From assembly GCF_000955955.1 (NCBI RefSeq), contig NZ_JYJG01000199.1:1-42722 (forward strand): DNA of 42,722 bases, given 5' to 3'. The translations under genes and the position numbers were made by a program. Source of the stretch: Lentzea aerocolonigenes (GTDB taxonomy: Bacteria > Actinomycetota > Actinomycetes > Mycobacteriales > Pseudonocardiaceae). The notes under the pieces are model-generated. The model searched no databases. It saw only the letters and a list, made by a program, of their open reading frames with translations, and was not told where the DNA came from. Positions 32,294 through 41,192 of this stretch are shown here, in pieces. Each line of letters starts with the position of its first letter. Position 1 is the stretch's first letter.

Positions 32294-35164
32294 ATGCTCG
32301 CCAGCCCGTCCGACCTCGTCGACCTGCTCGAATGCGAGCACCGCAGCTACCTGGGCCGCAACGACCGGCAGGGCGATCCGGACGAACTGCACGCGGCGGC
32401 CTCGCGAACGGCCGCCGAGATGCGGGCGGGCCAGGACATCATCGAGAGCGCCGTCTTCTTCGACGGCGTTTTCCACTGCTCAGCAACCCTCATCCGCACT
32501 CCCGCGGGCTACGAGCCGTACGCGGAGGAAGCCACGCCGCTCGCGATCCTGAACCTCGCCGCGGCCGCGCAGGCTGCCGGGGCCGAGCGTGCCCACCTGC
32601 TCGTCGACGGAAAGCGCACGTCGTTCCGGGTCGCCGACTTCACGCCGTTGCTGGGCCGGCTCAAGACGCGGCTCGCGAAGCCCTCACCCGCACCGAAGCG
32701 GTCCTGGGGTGAGCTCCGGGCCGCGTGCACCGGGTGTCGCTTCGCCCGTCACTGCGCTTCTGGCCGTGAAGAGGCCCGTGACCTGTCGCTGGTGGCCGGG
32801 CTCAGGGCGGATCAGCGGAGGAAGCTGGTTTCGGCCGGTATTGAAACCATCGACGCGCTCGCGGCGACCGAGGAACGGCCTGCCACGCTCTCCCCCGCCA
32901 GCTTCACGGCGCTGACCGCGCAGGCGCGGTTGCAGGTGCGGCAGGAACGGACCGGCGTCACCAGCTACGAGGTCGTCGCGCCGGAAGCGTTGCAGCACCT
33001 GCCCGAACCGGCGGAGGACGACGTGTTCCTGGAGGTCGACGGGGATGTCTTCCGCACGCCCGGCTGGGAGGGCACGTTCGCGGAGTTCGTCGACCGCACG
33101 CCCGTGGGCACGGTCTACCACTTCACGCCGCACGACCTGCACGCTCGCGCAGCGCTCACCGCCACCAAGGAGTCCGAAGTGGACGAACTGGTGCGGCGCT
33201 GCGTCGACCTCGGTGCGCTGACCAGGCGAGTGCTGCGGGTCTCCACTCGCGAGTACACGTTGCCTGCGCTGAAACCGTTGGTGCAGGACGAGATCCCGAC
33301 CAGAGGCGTCCGGGATCTGCTCGAGAAGATCAAGCGCGAGCACGGCATCGAGACCGCGGTTCGCGAAGAACGCGACGAGGCCGCACTGGAGAAGGCCGCG
33401 GAACGGGCGCGCCGGATGGCCGCGCTCACCGAGCCGTTGCTCGCCGAGGGGCATGCTTTGTTCGCGGCGACTGTCGGTTATCACCGGCGAGAGGCAAGTC
33501 CCGCGTGGGGTGACTTCTTCCGGCAGGCCAGTGCGCCGATCTCGGACCTGGAGACCGACTCCAACTGCGCCGTGCCGATCACCTTGAAGGCCGAGGACTG
33601 GGTGCCGCCGAGTGGGCGGATCCGGACGCACAAACGGCAGGTGCACGCGCGGATCGACCCCGAGCGGCCGCACCCGTTCGGCAAGGACGAGCAGGTCAGG
33701 CTGTTGTATCCCGGCAACGTCACGCGGAATGCCGTGGTGTCGGACGACAACCCGTACGAACTGGTCGTCACCGAAAGCAACTCCGCCGAGCACGCCGAGC
33801 TGCCGATCGCGGTGCTGCCGGGCAGCCCGGTTCCGGCGTCGCCGAAGGACGAGGCCGTGGCGGAGCTGGCCGAGCAGGCGGTGCACCTGTTGCCGCTGCT
33901 CCCCCGCAATCCCGGCATCGACCTGCTGCTGCGCACGCCGCCGGGACCGTTGCCGCAGCACCCGGACGTCGTGCAGGCCGTGATCAAGGCCGTCGACCAG
34001 CTCGACGGCGGCACGCTCGCCGTGCAGGGACCGCCCGGCGCCGGCAAGACGTACCTCGCGACCAAGCTGGTGAAGCACCTGATCGACCAGGGCAAGACGG
34101 TCGCGGTGACGTCGAACAGCCACAAAGCCGTCGAGAACGTCATGAACTCCGTCGACCCGTCGATCCCCATGGCCAAACGCCCCAAGGGAAAGCCTTCCAA
34201 ACAGGAAGATGACGCTGTCTTGTCCTGGGACCAGCCCAAGGACAACGGCGCGCTGGCCCGCTGGCGTGAGGAGCACCCCGAGGGACATCTTGTCGGCGGC
34301 ACGGCGTGGACGTTCTCGAACGCCGTGATCAAGGCCCAGCCGTTCGACGTGATGATCATCGACGAGGCCGGCCAGTTCGCCCTGGCCGATGCCGTCGCCG
34401 TGGCCACCGCCGCGAAGAACCTGGTGCTGCTGGGAGATCCGCAGCAGCTGCCGCAGGTCGTGCAGGGAGTGCACCCACCCGGTTCGGATGCCTCCGCGCT
34501 CGGCCACCTGCTCGGTGACGCGGACGTCATCCCTGACCATTTGGGCTATTTCCTGGCGGAGACGCGCCGCATGCACCCGGCCGTCTGCAAGCCGGTGTCG
34601 GAGCTGTCGTACGCCGGACTGCTCCATTCGCACGAAACTGCCCATAACCGAAGCATTGAGGGCATCGAGCCCGGCATCTACCTGCGCGAGGTCGATCACC
34701 GGCACAACATCACGTCGTCGACCGAGGAGGCCGACGCCGTGGTGGACACCGTGCGGCGGATCGTGGGTCGAACTTGGACGGACAACGGCAGAACGCGCGA
34801 ACTGACCGATGCGGACGTTCTGGTGGTCGCGCCCTACAACCTGCAGGTCAGGGTCATCCGGAGACGCCTGGCAGAGGCGGGTTTCGACGAGACGCGGGTG
34901 GGCACAGTGGACCGCTTCCAAGGACAGGAAGCACCCGCGGTCATCATGTCCATGACGTCGTCGTCCACCGTGGACCTCCCGCGTGGCCTGGACTTTCTTT
35001 TGTCACGTAACAGATTGAACGTGGCACTCTCCCGTGCCCAGACGCTCGCTGTGATGATCTGCTCGCCACGCCTGCTGGATGCCGATGTCCGAGGCGTGGA
35101 ACAGATGCGCCTGGTGGCGGGCGTCATCGGCCTAACAGAAAACATGAGGATCTATCCGTGGTGA
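32294..35164 (+). CDS. TM0106-type RecB-like nuclease/SF1 helicase, nuclease motifs apparently degenerate
   Basis: A 956-residue protein. The N-terminal RecB-like region keeps cysteines in the Fe-S pattern (C14, C145-x2-C148, C154; CTGCRFARHC) followed by ARDLSLVAGLRADQRRKLVS, as in the TM0106 family. The D...DxK residues of the RecB nuclease are not recognisable (the region reads VFHCSATLIRTPAGYEPYAE). The RNase H-like segment (about 243-330, FLEVDGDVFRTPGWEG) is shortened and altered. The C-terminal DNA2/UPF1-type helicase is intact: GPPGAGKT (579-586), DEAG (from 690), LVLLGDPQQLPQV, ETRRMHP, VGTVDRFQGQEAPAVIMSM and RLNVALSRAQTL. Typical family members are about 1100-1200 residues. It probably acts in DNA repair or nucleic-acid surveillance as a helicase. 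ATG 32294 is chosen at the point where family similarity begins. Confidence 0.85.
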   Translation: MLASPSDLVDLLECEHRSYLGRNDRQGDPDELHAAASRTAAEMRAGQDIIESAVFFDGVFHCSATLIRTPAGYEPYAEEATPLAILNLAAAAQAAGAERAHLLVDGKRTSFRVADFTPLLGRLKTRLAKPSPAPKRSWGELRAACTGCRFARHCASGREEARDLSLVAGLRADQRRKLVSAGIETIDALAATEERPATLSPASFTALTAQARLQVRQERTGVTSYEVVAPEALQHLPEPAEDDVFLEVDGDVFRTPGWEGTFAEFVDRTPVGTVYHFTPHDLHARAALTATKESEVDELVRRCVDLGALTRRVLRVSTREYTLPALKPLVQDEIPTRGVRDLLEKIKREHGIETAVREERDEAALEKAAERARRMAALTEPLLAEGHALFAATVGYHRREASPAWGDFFRQASAPISDLETDSNCAVPITLKAEDWVPPSGRIRTHKRQVHARIDPERPHPFGKDEQVRLLYPGNVTRNAVVSDDNPYELVVTESNSAEHAELPIAVLPGSPVPASPKDEAVAELAEQAVHLLPLLPRNPGIDLLLRTPPGPLPQHPDVVQAVIKAVDQLDGGTLAVQGPPGAGKTYLATKLVKHLIDQGKTVAVTSNSHKAVENVMNSVDPSIPMAKRPKGKPSKQEDDAVLSWDQPKDNGALARWREEHPEGHLVGGTAWTFSNAVIKAQPFDVMIIDEAGQFALADAVAVATAAKNLVLLGDPQQLPQVVQGVHPPGSDASALGHLLGDADVIPDHLGYFLAETRRMHPAVCKPVSELSYAGLLHSHETAHNRSIEGIEPGIYLREVDHRHNITSSTEEADAVVDTVRRIVGRTWTDNGRTRELTDADVLVVAPYNLQVRVIRRRLAEAGFDETRVGTVDRFQGQEAPAVIMSMTSSSTVDLPRGLDFLLSRNRLNVALSRAQTLAVMICSPRLLDADVRGVEQMRLVAGVIGLTENMRIYPW

Positions 35165-35296
35165 CATCGCTCCGTTGTCATACGGTGACCTTCTGAGCGC
35201 TCTGTGTTGCTAGCGTGGCCCGGTTCACCCGGTCGGGTGATCAAGGATCTGAATGTGCTCGATCCGCCTCGCACCAACCAGAGCAGGAGACATCCG

Positions 35297-35905
35297 TTGG
35301 CAAGTAGAGTTCTCGGCGCGCTCGCGGTGACGGCCACCGCCGCACTGGCCACCCTGGCGATGGCCACCCCGGCCAGCGCACACACCGCTGACGGGTGGGC
35401 GAAGTGCGACGGGAAGGACGCTGTCCTCCACGTGAACTTGACGCAGTTCGCGCCCGAGAAGAAGAACACGGTTGTGATCACGGACGGTGAGACGGTCCTG
35501 GTCCCCACCGAGAAGTTCGGCTCCACCTGGAGCGTGCACAAGAAGGACTTGGACGGCAAGGTCGCACACACCTTCACCATCGATGTGAAGGCCTACGACA
35601 CCGACAAGTCGAAGAACAGGAACTACGACAAGCACTTCACGTACACCACCGAGGTGTGCGACAAGACGCCGCCGAAGCCCGAGCAGCCTCAGCCGCCGAA
35701 GCCTGAGCAGCCGAAGCCGCCGGTGGAGACCACGACGGAAGCGCCCTCGTCCTCCGTCACGCCTCCCGCTCCCGGTGGCAGCACGCCGGAACCGCCGCTC
35801 GCGGCGACCGGTGCCTCCCCGATGTGGATGCTGCTCTCGGGTCTGGGTCTCGTGGGCGCCGGTGCCGGCACCCTGCTGTTCCTGCGCCGTCGCCGCAGCG
35901 CGTGA
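35297..35905 (+). CDS. Secreted cell-wall-anchored protein with LAxTG sortase signal
   Basis: A 202-residue protein with a TTG start at 35297 preceded by AGGAGA six bases upstream; no ATG or GTG with a ribosome site fits as well. The signal peptide is LGALAVTATAALATLAMA, cleaved near ASA^HT. A beta-rich domain of about 105 residues containing two cysteines (AKCDGK and EVCDKT) follows, then a Pro/Lys/Glu and Ser/Thr-rich spacer. The C-terminal sorting signal is LAATGASP, a hydrophobic helix and RRRRSA. LAxTG is the motif favoured by class E sortases of actinobacteria, so it should be linked to the wall envelope. The binding partner is unknown. A strong terminator follows the gene. Confidence 0.82.
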   Translation: MASRVLGALAVTATAALATLAMATPASAHTADGWAKCDGKDAVLHVNLTQFAPEKKNTVVITDGETVLVPTEKFGSTWSVHKKDLDGKVAHTFTIDVKAYDTDKSKNRNYDKHFTYTTEVCDKTPPKPEQPQPPKPEQPKPPVETTTEAPSSSVTPPAPGGSTPEPPLAATGASPMWMLLSGLGLVGAGAGTLLFLRRRRSA

Positions 35906-35928
35906 ACTAGCTGAGCTACCACGGAAAT

Positions 35929-35961
35929 CGGGGGCGGCCCCAGGAGGCCGGCCCCGTTTTT
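35929..35961 (+). terminator. Rho-independent terminator
   Basis: CGGGGGCGGCC (35929-35939) pairs with GGCCGGCCCCG (35946-35956), 11 positions with one mismatch and a 6-base loop, followed directly by TTTTT. It lies 24 bases after the surface protein gene and just before the 3' end of the convergent deacetylase gene. Confidence 0.85.
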
Positions 35962-35966
35962 CGTTG

Positions 35967-36710
35967 CTACAGCCCCAGAGGAGTCGCGGGACCGGCGCCG
36001 TGGTGGATGAACCACTCGGTGCCGAACGGCAGCGCGAACGTCTCGTCGTCGAGCGACAGGAAGAACGACTGCTCGGTGATCTGCGAGGCGTGCGCGCGCA
36101 TCGCCGCCCGCTTCACGTCCAGGTACTTCGAGACGTCCACACCAGCGGTGATCTCCGAGTCCGGCACGGCGCCCTCCCGCACCGGCGGCGGATCCATCTC
36201 GGCGCGGCGGAACGCCTCCCGGAAGTCGGACCCCTTCACCTTCGCCTGGTACACCGGCGTTCCGGCGATCTCCGCGGCGCGCAGACCCACCCGGTGCACC
36301 TGGATGTGGTCCGGGTGGCCGTATCCGCCGAAGCGGTCGTAGATCGTGAGAGCGGCAGCGTCCTCTTCCGCCAGCAGGGCGGCGAGTTTCGACGCCGCCT
36401 CCTCGACATCGGCCGTCCAGAACGAGCCCGGCCGCGAGTTCGACGAGTCGCCCATCATCCCGGAGTCCAGGTATCCCAGGAACTCCACGCGCGCCACGCC
36501 CAGGAGATCCGCCGCCGCGTACGTCTCCTCCACCCGGCGTTGCCAGAGCTCCTCGCCGGGTGACAGGAAGTCCGGGATCTCGCCGACCTCGCCGCGGGTC
36601 GCGACGACGAGCACGACCCGGTGTCCCTCCTCGAACGCCTTGCGCATCACGCCTCCGGTGAGGATGCACTCGTCGTCGGGATGCGCGTGGAAAGTCACCA
36701 GTGTGGCCAT
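35967..36710 (-). CDS. PIG-L/LmbE-family zinc deacetylase (MshB/Mca-like)
   Basis: A 247-residue protein opening MATLVTFHAHPDDECILTGG, with the family's AHPDDE metal and catalytic motif (H10, D12, D13). It continues RGEVGEIPDF and RFGGYGHPDHIQVHRVGL, with the third zinc-binding histidine in GHPDH. The family removes acetyl groups from N-acetylglucosaminyl compounds or hydrolyses mycothiol conjugates. A mycothiol-related role is plausible in this lineage, but an amino-sugar or antibiotic-related substrate is equally possible. ATG 36710 is chosen because the AHPDD motif begins a few residues later, as in relatives. It is divergent from the glycosyltransferase gene with 99 bases between. Confidence 0.85.
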   Translation of the reverse strand: MATLVTFHAHPDDECILTGGVMRKAFEEGHRVVLVVATRGEVGEIPDFLSPGEELWQRRVEETYAAADLLGVARVEFLGYLDSGMMGDSSNSRPGSFWTADVEEAASKLAALLAEEDAAALTIYDRFGGYGHPDHIQVHRVGLRAAEIAGTPVYQAKVKGSDFREAFRRAEMDPPPVREGAVPDSEITAGVDVSKYLDVKRAAMRAHASQITEQSFFLSLDDETFALPFGTEWFIHHGAGPATPLGL

Positions 36711-36809
36711 GTCCGCGACGTTACCCGCGAGTGGAACTTGCCAATTCCGCCGTGCCCGCACCACTCCTTAACGTGGGCCCGGCACCCTAGGCCGCAGGGG
36801 AGGTTTGTC

Positions 36810-38048
36810 GTGCGCGTGCTGTGCACAGTCGCGTTCTCGGCTGCTCACGCACGGGCTCTCCTCCCTCTTGTGACGACGCTCACAGAGCAAGGTCACGAGG
36901 TGCTGGTGGCGGGCCCGGCGTCCGTCCTGACCGGCTTCACCAACCAGCCGGCCAGGACCACCGCTGCGCTGCCGGAAGTCTGCGACCAGCTCGTGGACCT
37001 GTTGCAGGGCGAGATGCTCTCGCTCCCACCGGACTACGACCCGTTCGCCGACGAGATGATCGTCGAGTTCGCCGCGGGCCCGCACATCAACGGGGCAGTC
37101 CAGGTACTCCTACCGGTAGCAGCGGACTTCCGGCCAGACCTCGTGCTGCGCGACGGGATCGAGTTCGCCGGAATGCTCGTCGCGGAACGACTCGGCGTCC
37201 CCCACGTCGCCGCACCCACGGGCGTCGGGCAGTACATGGACCGGCTCACCCTGCTGAACGCCCTGAACGAGCGCCGCGCGGAACTCCGCCTGCCGCGGCA
37301 CGAATCCCTCGACTCGGCGCACCGGTACGGCCGGCTGGACGCGGTCCCGCCTGGCTACTCCTTCGCCCGCCAGCCGATGCCGCCCGCGTTCGCCTACCAG
37401 CAACCCTCGCACCACAGCACCGCCGACCGTCTCCCGCAGTGGCTCGCGGACCTCGATCCGGGCAAGCCGCTCGTCGTCGCCTCCACCAGCACGTCCGGCG
37501 GCGTGTTCGCGACCGAGTCCGCCTTGCGGCTCTTCGACTTCGACGCCATCCCGGACCTCGCTCTGCGCCACTCCCCCTTGGCACACCTGGAAACGCTCGT
37601 GGCGGGCCTCTGCGCGGTCGACTGCGAGGCCGTGGTGCTGACGGGCGGGCTCCCGGTGGAGGCGCCGGCAGCGCGGCACGTGCACCTGGTCGAGCAACTC
37701 CCGCAGGCGTTGTTGTTGCAAACAGCCGACTTGCTCGTCTCACACGGCGGCTACAACTCGATCCGCGAAGCCGTGCGGGCCAGCACGCCCGTGGCAGTGC
37801 TTCCCGTGTTGCACGACCAGATGCACAACGCGCACCGCGTCAGTGAGCTCAAGCTGGGCGTGCGGGTGCAGGACTTCGAAGCCCACGCGGTCGCCGAAGC
37901 GTGCCGGAGAGCGCTCTCCAGCCCGGAGATCCACCACGCCGTGAAACGCGCCCAACGGCACATGCTCGGCCTGCCACCGATCCGGGCGGTCGCGGGCTAT
38001 CTGGAACGAATAGTGCACCGCAACCGCAAGCTCAGCGTCGCCCGGTGA
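36810..38048 (+). CDS. GT1 glycosyltransferase of the macrolide/antibiotic (MGT/EryCIII-like) type
   Basis: A 412-residue protein with a GTG start at 36810 preceded by AGGGGAGG six bases upstream. The N-terminal half begins VRVLCTVAFSAAHARALLPL, then TTLTEQGHEVLVAGP, typical of acceptor domains of natural-product glycosyltransferases. The C-terminal half shows HLVEQLPQALLLQTADLLVS and SHGGYNSIREAVRASTPVAV, the nucleotide-sugar binding motif (HGGxxS in place of HxGxxT). Such enzymes attach sugars to small molecules such as macrolides or sterols, or inactivate antibiotics. The acceptor is unknown; the neighbouring deacetylase and flavoprotein could belong to the same modification route, but no biosynthetic scaffold gene is seen. 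It ends one base before the convergent gene. Confidence 0.85.
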   Translation: MRVLCTVAFSAAHARALLPLVTTLTEQGHEVLVAGPASVLTGFTNQPARTTAALPEVCDQLVDLLQGEMLSLPPDYDPFADEMIVEFAAGPHINGAVQVLLPVAADFRPDLVLRDGIEFAGMLVAERLGVPHVAAPTGVGQYMDRLTLLNALNERRAELRLPRHESLDSAHRYGRLDAVPPGYSFARQPMPPAFAYQQPSHHSTADRLPQWLADLDPGKPLVVASTSTSGGVFATESALRLFDFDAIPDLALRHSPLAHLETLVAGLCAVDCEAVVLTGGLPVEAPAARHVHLVEQLPQALLLQTADLLVSHGGYNSIREAVRASTPVAVLPVLHDQMHNAHRVSELKLGVRVQDFEAHAVAEACRRALSSPEIHHAVKRAQRHMLGLPPIRAVAGYLERIVHRNRKLSVAR

Positions 38049-38049
38049 C

Positions 38050-39156
38050 TCACCGGAAACCAGGCGTGCTGGGCGGCAGGCCCATGAGCACCGCGCCGGC
38101 CGCGTCGTAGATCGCGGGACCGAGGAACGCGTGCTGCTTCGGCACGAGCGCGTCACCGAACAGCAGCTGCAGCGGGTGGTCAGAGTTGATCACAGCCGTG
38201 CCGGACACCTCCACCAGCCTGCCGACGACCTCCGACGACGTCCTGGCCAGATGTGCCGCGGAGAGCCTCAAATGCGCGTTCTGCTCGTCACTCACGTCAT
38301 CCCCGGCGACCACGGTGTCCCAGACCTCGTGGCTGAGCTCGTAGAACCACGCCCGCGCCGAACGCAGCGCGGCCTCGCACGAAGCGACCTCCGCGCGGTA
38401 GTAGGGCCGGTCGGCCAGCCGAGGTGCGCCGGTCACTCCCGCGTACCCGGCACCAGCCGACAACGCGTGGTCCAGCGCGGCCCGTGCGACGCCCGCGCCG
38501 ACCACAGCCAGCACCTGGGCCGCGTAGGCGATGGCCGGATAGCGGTACAACGGCTCGTCGATCGTCGATCCGCCGCCACGGACGAACGTCCACTCCCGCG
38601 GCACCTCGACCCCGCGCACGACCAGGTCGAACGAACCTGTGCCGACCATGCCGACGACGTCCCAGTCCCGCACGATCTCGACCTGCGAGGGCGGCAGCAC
38701 GGCGACTCTGGGCTTGCCCTCGGTACCGCCCTGGATGCCGACGCCGAGAACGTCCGCGCCCATGCAGCCACTCGCGTACTTCCAACGACCGTCGACCACG
38801 AACCCGCGTTCAGTCGAAACAGCGGGCTGGACAGGGAAGAGGCCTCCTGCGAAGACGACGTCGGGACCGTCGCGGTAGAGCTCTGCCTGGGTTTCCTCGG
38901 GCAATCCAGCCAGGTAGACAAGAGCGGACGCGAAGCTCGCGACCCAGCCGGTGGACCCGTCGACCACCGAGATGCGTTCGATCAACCCCAGGAACTCCGC
39001 GGGCGGCAACGGTTCCCCGCCGAACCGGGCAGGTGCCGCGGACCGGTAGATCCCCGTCTCCTTGAGGCGGCCGATGAAGTCCCGCGGCACGTACCGCAGC
39101 TCGCGGAACTCGGCCTTGCGCAGTGCCAGCTCCGCGAGCACGTCGTCGAACACCAT
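38050..39156 (-). CDS. Acyl-CoA dehydrogenase-like flavoprotein (possible flavin-dependent monooxygenase)
   Basis: A 368-residue protein with the acyl-CoA dehydrogenase fold: N-terminal helices (PRDFIGRLKETGIYRSAAPA, then RFGGEPLPPAEF), a middle beta domain (GRWKYASGCMGADVLGV, MVGTGSFDLVVRGVEVPREW) and a C-terminal four-helix domain (VGRLVEVSGTAVINSDHPLQ). The sequence looks more like group D two-component monooxygenases and related oxidases (HsaA/Acyl-CoA_dh_2 type) than a true beta-oxidation enzyme, since the catalytic glutamate of acyl-CoA dehydrogenases is not evident. A flavin reductase partner is not present. ATG 39156 is used, with GGAGAC close upstream. It lies tail to tail with the glycosyltransferase gene, with a single base between them. 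Confidence 0.8.
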   Translation of the reverse strand: MVFDDVLAELALRKAEFRELRYVPRDFIGRLKETGIYRSAAPARFGGEPLPPAEFLGLIERISVVDGSTGWVASFASALVYLAGLPEETQAELYRDGPDVVFAGGLFPVQPAVSTERGFVVDGRWKYASGCMGADVLGVGIQGGTEGKPRVAVLPPSQVEIVRDWDVVGMVGTGSFDLVVRGVEVPREWTFVRGGGSTIDEPLYRYPAIAYAAQVLAVVGAGVARAALDHALSAGAGYAGVTGAPRLADRPYYRAEVASCEAALRSARAWFYELSHEVWDTVVAGDDVSDEQNAHLRLSAAHLARTSSEVVGRLVEVSGTAVINSDHPLQLLFGDALVPKQHAFLGPAIYDAAGAVLMGLPPSTPGFR

Positions 39157-39184
39157 GTCTCCGACCTTGGCACAACATGTGAAA

Positions 39185-39219
39185 GGGCGGCGCCTCCCCC
39201 AGGTAGGAAGGCACCGCCC
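39185..39219 (-). terminator. Terminator hairpin downstream of the subtilisin gene
   Basis: GGGCGGCGCCT (39185-39195) pairs with AGGCACCGCCC (39209-39219), 11 positions with one mismatch and a 13-base loop. In the leftward transcript it is followed by TTTC. It lies 18 bases beyond the subtilisin stop codon and separates that gene from the flavoprotein gene. Confidence 0.7.
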
Positions 39220-39237
39220 CTCGGCGAACTCGTGGAG

Positions 39238-41028
39238 CTATCGCAGGGTCAGGTTCCAGGAGTTGATGTACCCGGTGTCACCGGAGTACACGTCCTGGAC
39301 CCGCAGCTTCCACGTGCCCGCCGCGACCTCGGACGAGGCGTTGACCGTGTAGGTCGCCACCACGTTGTCGGCACTGTCCGAAGTGGACGAGTTCTTCAAC
39401 CGGTAGGCGGTGCCGTCCGGCGCGATCAGGTCGATCACCAGGTCACCGCGGTAGGTGTGGACGATGTCCACGCCGACCTTGGTGGCCGAGGACGCGTTGC
39501 CCGTCACCGACGAGCTGATCGAGGACTCGACGGTGCCCCGGTCGATGATCGTGACGTCGGTCGTGTTCTCCAGGCCACCGGACGGCGGCGGCGTGGAGTC
39601 GATGGCGTTCACGGCCTTGGTCGCGTCGGCCAGACCAGCGCCACAACCACCCGAGCAGGTGCCGGGAATCGGGCGTGAGTTGGTCTTGATGAGGTCCTTG
39701 ACCTGAGCCGGCGTCAGCGTTGGCTTCTTCGCCACCAGCAGCGCCGCGAGACCCGCGATGTGCGGAGCGGCCATCGACGTGCCCTGGTACGGCTTGTAGG
39801 TCTCCGCACCCGGCGTGGTGGCACCGGTGTTCAGCGTGGACCAGATGCCGTTCTCCGGCGTGGTGATGGTGCCGGGGGTGTCGGTACCGCGACGGGTCTC
39901 GCCGCCGGGCGCCGCGATGTCGATGCGGGTGCCGAAGTTCGAGTAGAACGCCTTGTTGCCCTCACGGCCGAGAGCCGCGACCGTCACGACGCCCGAGCAG
40001 TTCGCCGGGGTGAAGTTCGCGACGTTGGCGTTCGAGTTGCCGGCCGCCACGACGACGGTGGTGCCGCGGTTGATCGCGCCGTTGATCGCGTTCTGGTAGG
40101 TCGTCGAGCAGGACGACTGACCGCCCAGCGACATGTTGATGACCTTGGCCGGTGTCGCGTTGGCCGGCACACCGCTCACGGTGCCGCCGGACGCCCAGGT
40201 GATCGCGTCGGCGATGTCCGAGGTCGAGCCACCGCACTGCGCCAGCACGCGGACGGGCTGGATCTTGGCGTCGTAGGCGATGCCCGCGATGCCCTTGCTG
40301 TTGTTCGTGGACGCGGCGATCGTGCCCGCGACGTGCGTGCCGTGCCAGGACGAGCCCTGGTCGGCGGGCGGGACGGGCTGGCCGAGCGCGTCGGTGCCGC
40401 AGTCGCCCTTCTTCATCCAGTCGCCCTCGTCGGACGGGTTGCTGTCGCGGCCGCCACCGTCACGGGCGCGAGTGGCGTCCGAGACGAAGTCGTACCCCGC
40501 GACGACCTTGCTCGCCAGATCGCTGTGCGCCACGTAGCCGGTGTCGATCACGGCGACGGTCACGCCGGCGCCGGTCGAGCTGGACCACGCGCCGGGCACG
40601 TTCATGCCCGCGGTGGCCTCGAACAGGTCCCACTGCCGGGAGTACTCGGTGTCGTTCGGGTCGGCGAACGGCTGCATCAGCAGGTCCGGCTCGACATAAG
40701 CGACATCGGGGTCGCTCTTGAACGCCTGGATCGTCGAGTCCGCGTTGGCCGTCTTCGAGCCGAGGTCGACGACGACCGCGCCGCTCGACATGCGGCGGTG
40801 CACGGACTTGCCCTTGCTCTTCACATCGTCCGAGGCAGCGGTGTCGGACGAGGCTTCGGCGGTGCCGGGCTTGTAGCCGACGATCAGCCGTTCGAACGGG
40901 CGGTTCACCTGGGTCGAGTCCGGTTGGGACTGGACCGGGGCAGGAGCAGCGTTAGCTGGTGAGATAACGCTGAGCACGGCGGCGGAGACTGCCGCGGCGC
41001 ACACGCTCGTGCGTCGCAATCCGTTCAC
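39238..41028 (-). CDS. Secreted subtilisin-like serine protease (S8) with C-terminal P-domain
   Basis: A 596-residue secreted protease. It has a signal peptide (VCAAAVSAAVLSVISPANA), then an inhibitor-I9-like propeptide (about 45-120) ending VAYVEPDLLM. The S8 catalytic domain has the triad D162 (VAVIDTGYVAHSDL), H229 (SSWHGTHVAGTIAA) and S418 (YQGTSMAAPHIAGLAA), plus the oxyanion Asn in VVAAGNSNAN. After a short Pro-rich linker comes a proprotein convertase P-domain (about 490-596) ending GDTGYINSWNLTLR. Cysteines in GDCGTD, AQCGG, SSCST and PGTCSGGCGAG suggest disulfides and export. The start is GTG 41028 with AAGGA six bases upstream; a longer open frame to 41121 lacks a signal peptide. 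It is divergent from the TrmB/LuxR regulator gene, which may control it. Confidence 0.92.
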   Translation of the reverse strand: MNGLRRTSVCAAAVSAAVLSVISPANAAPAPVQSQPDSTQVNRPFERLIVGYKPGTAEASSDTAASDDVKSKGKSVHRRMSSGAVVVDLGSKTANADSTIQAFKSDPDVAYVEPDLLMQPFADPNDTEYSRQWDLFEATAGMNVPGAWSSSTGAGVTVAVIDTGYVAHSDLASKVVAGYDFVSDATRARDGGGRDSNPSDEGDWMKKGDCGTDALGQPVPPADQGSSWHGTHVAGTIAASTNNSKGIAGIAYDAKIQPVRVLAQCGGSTSDIADAITWASGGTVSGVPANATPAKVINMSLGGQSSCSTTYQNAINGAINRGTTVVVAAGNSNANVANFTPANCSGVVTVAALGREGNKAFYSNFGTRIDIAAPGGETRRGTDTPGTITTPENGIWSTLNTGATTPGAETYKPYQGTSMAAPHIAGLAALLVAKKPTLTPAQVKDLIKTNSRPIPGTCSGGCGAGLADATKAVNAIDSTPPPSGGLENTTDVTIIDRGTVESSISSSVTGNASSATKVGVDIVHTYRGDLVIDLIAPDGTAYRLKNSSTSDSADNVVATYTVNASSEVAAGTWKLRVQDVYSGDTGYINSWNLTLR

Positions 41029-41192
41029 GTGAGGTCCTTCCACGCAGGGCCTTCGCGTGCCGTTGAGGGCGTCAGTGTTCTGAACCGGCTGCGGAGGTGA
41101 CGGGACCGTAAGCCGGGTCACACCTGCGAAAACAGGTCTAGCGGAGTCCGAATAGCGACACTGACGTGTTCACGACAGGTCCACTGCGCTGA

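Noticed and set aside
36810..39156. The glycosyltransferase and flavoprotein genes considered as part of a natural-product gene cluster.
   Set aside because: No scaffold-forming enzyme (PKS, NRPS, terpene synthase), transporter or pathway regulator is visible nearby; two tailoring-type genes alone do not support a cluster.
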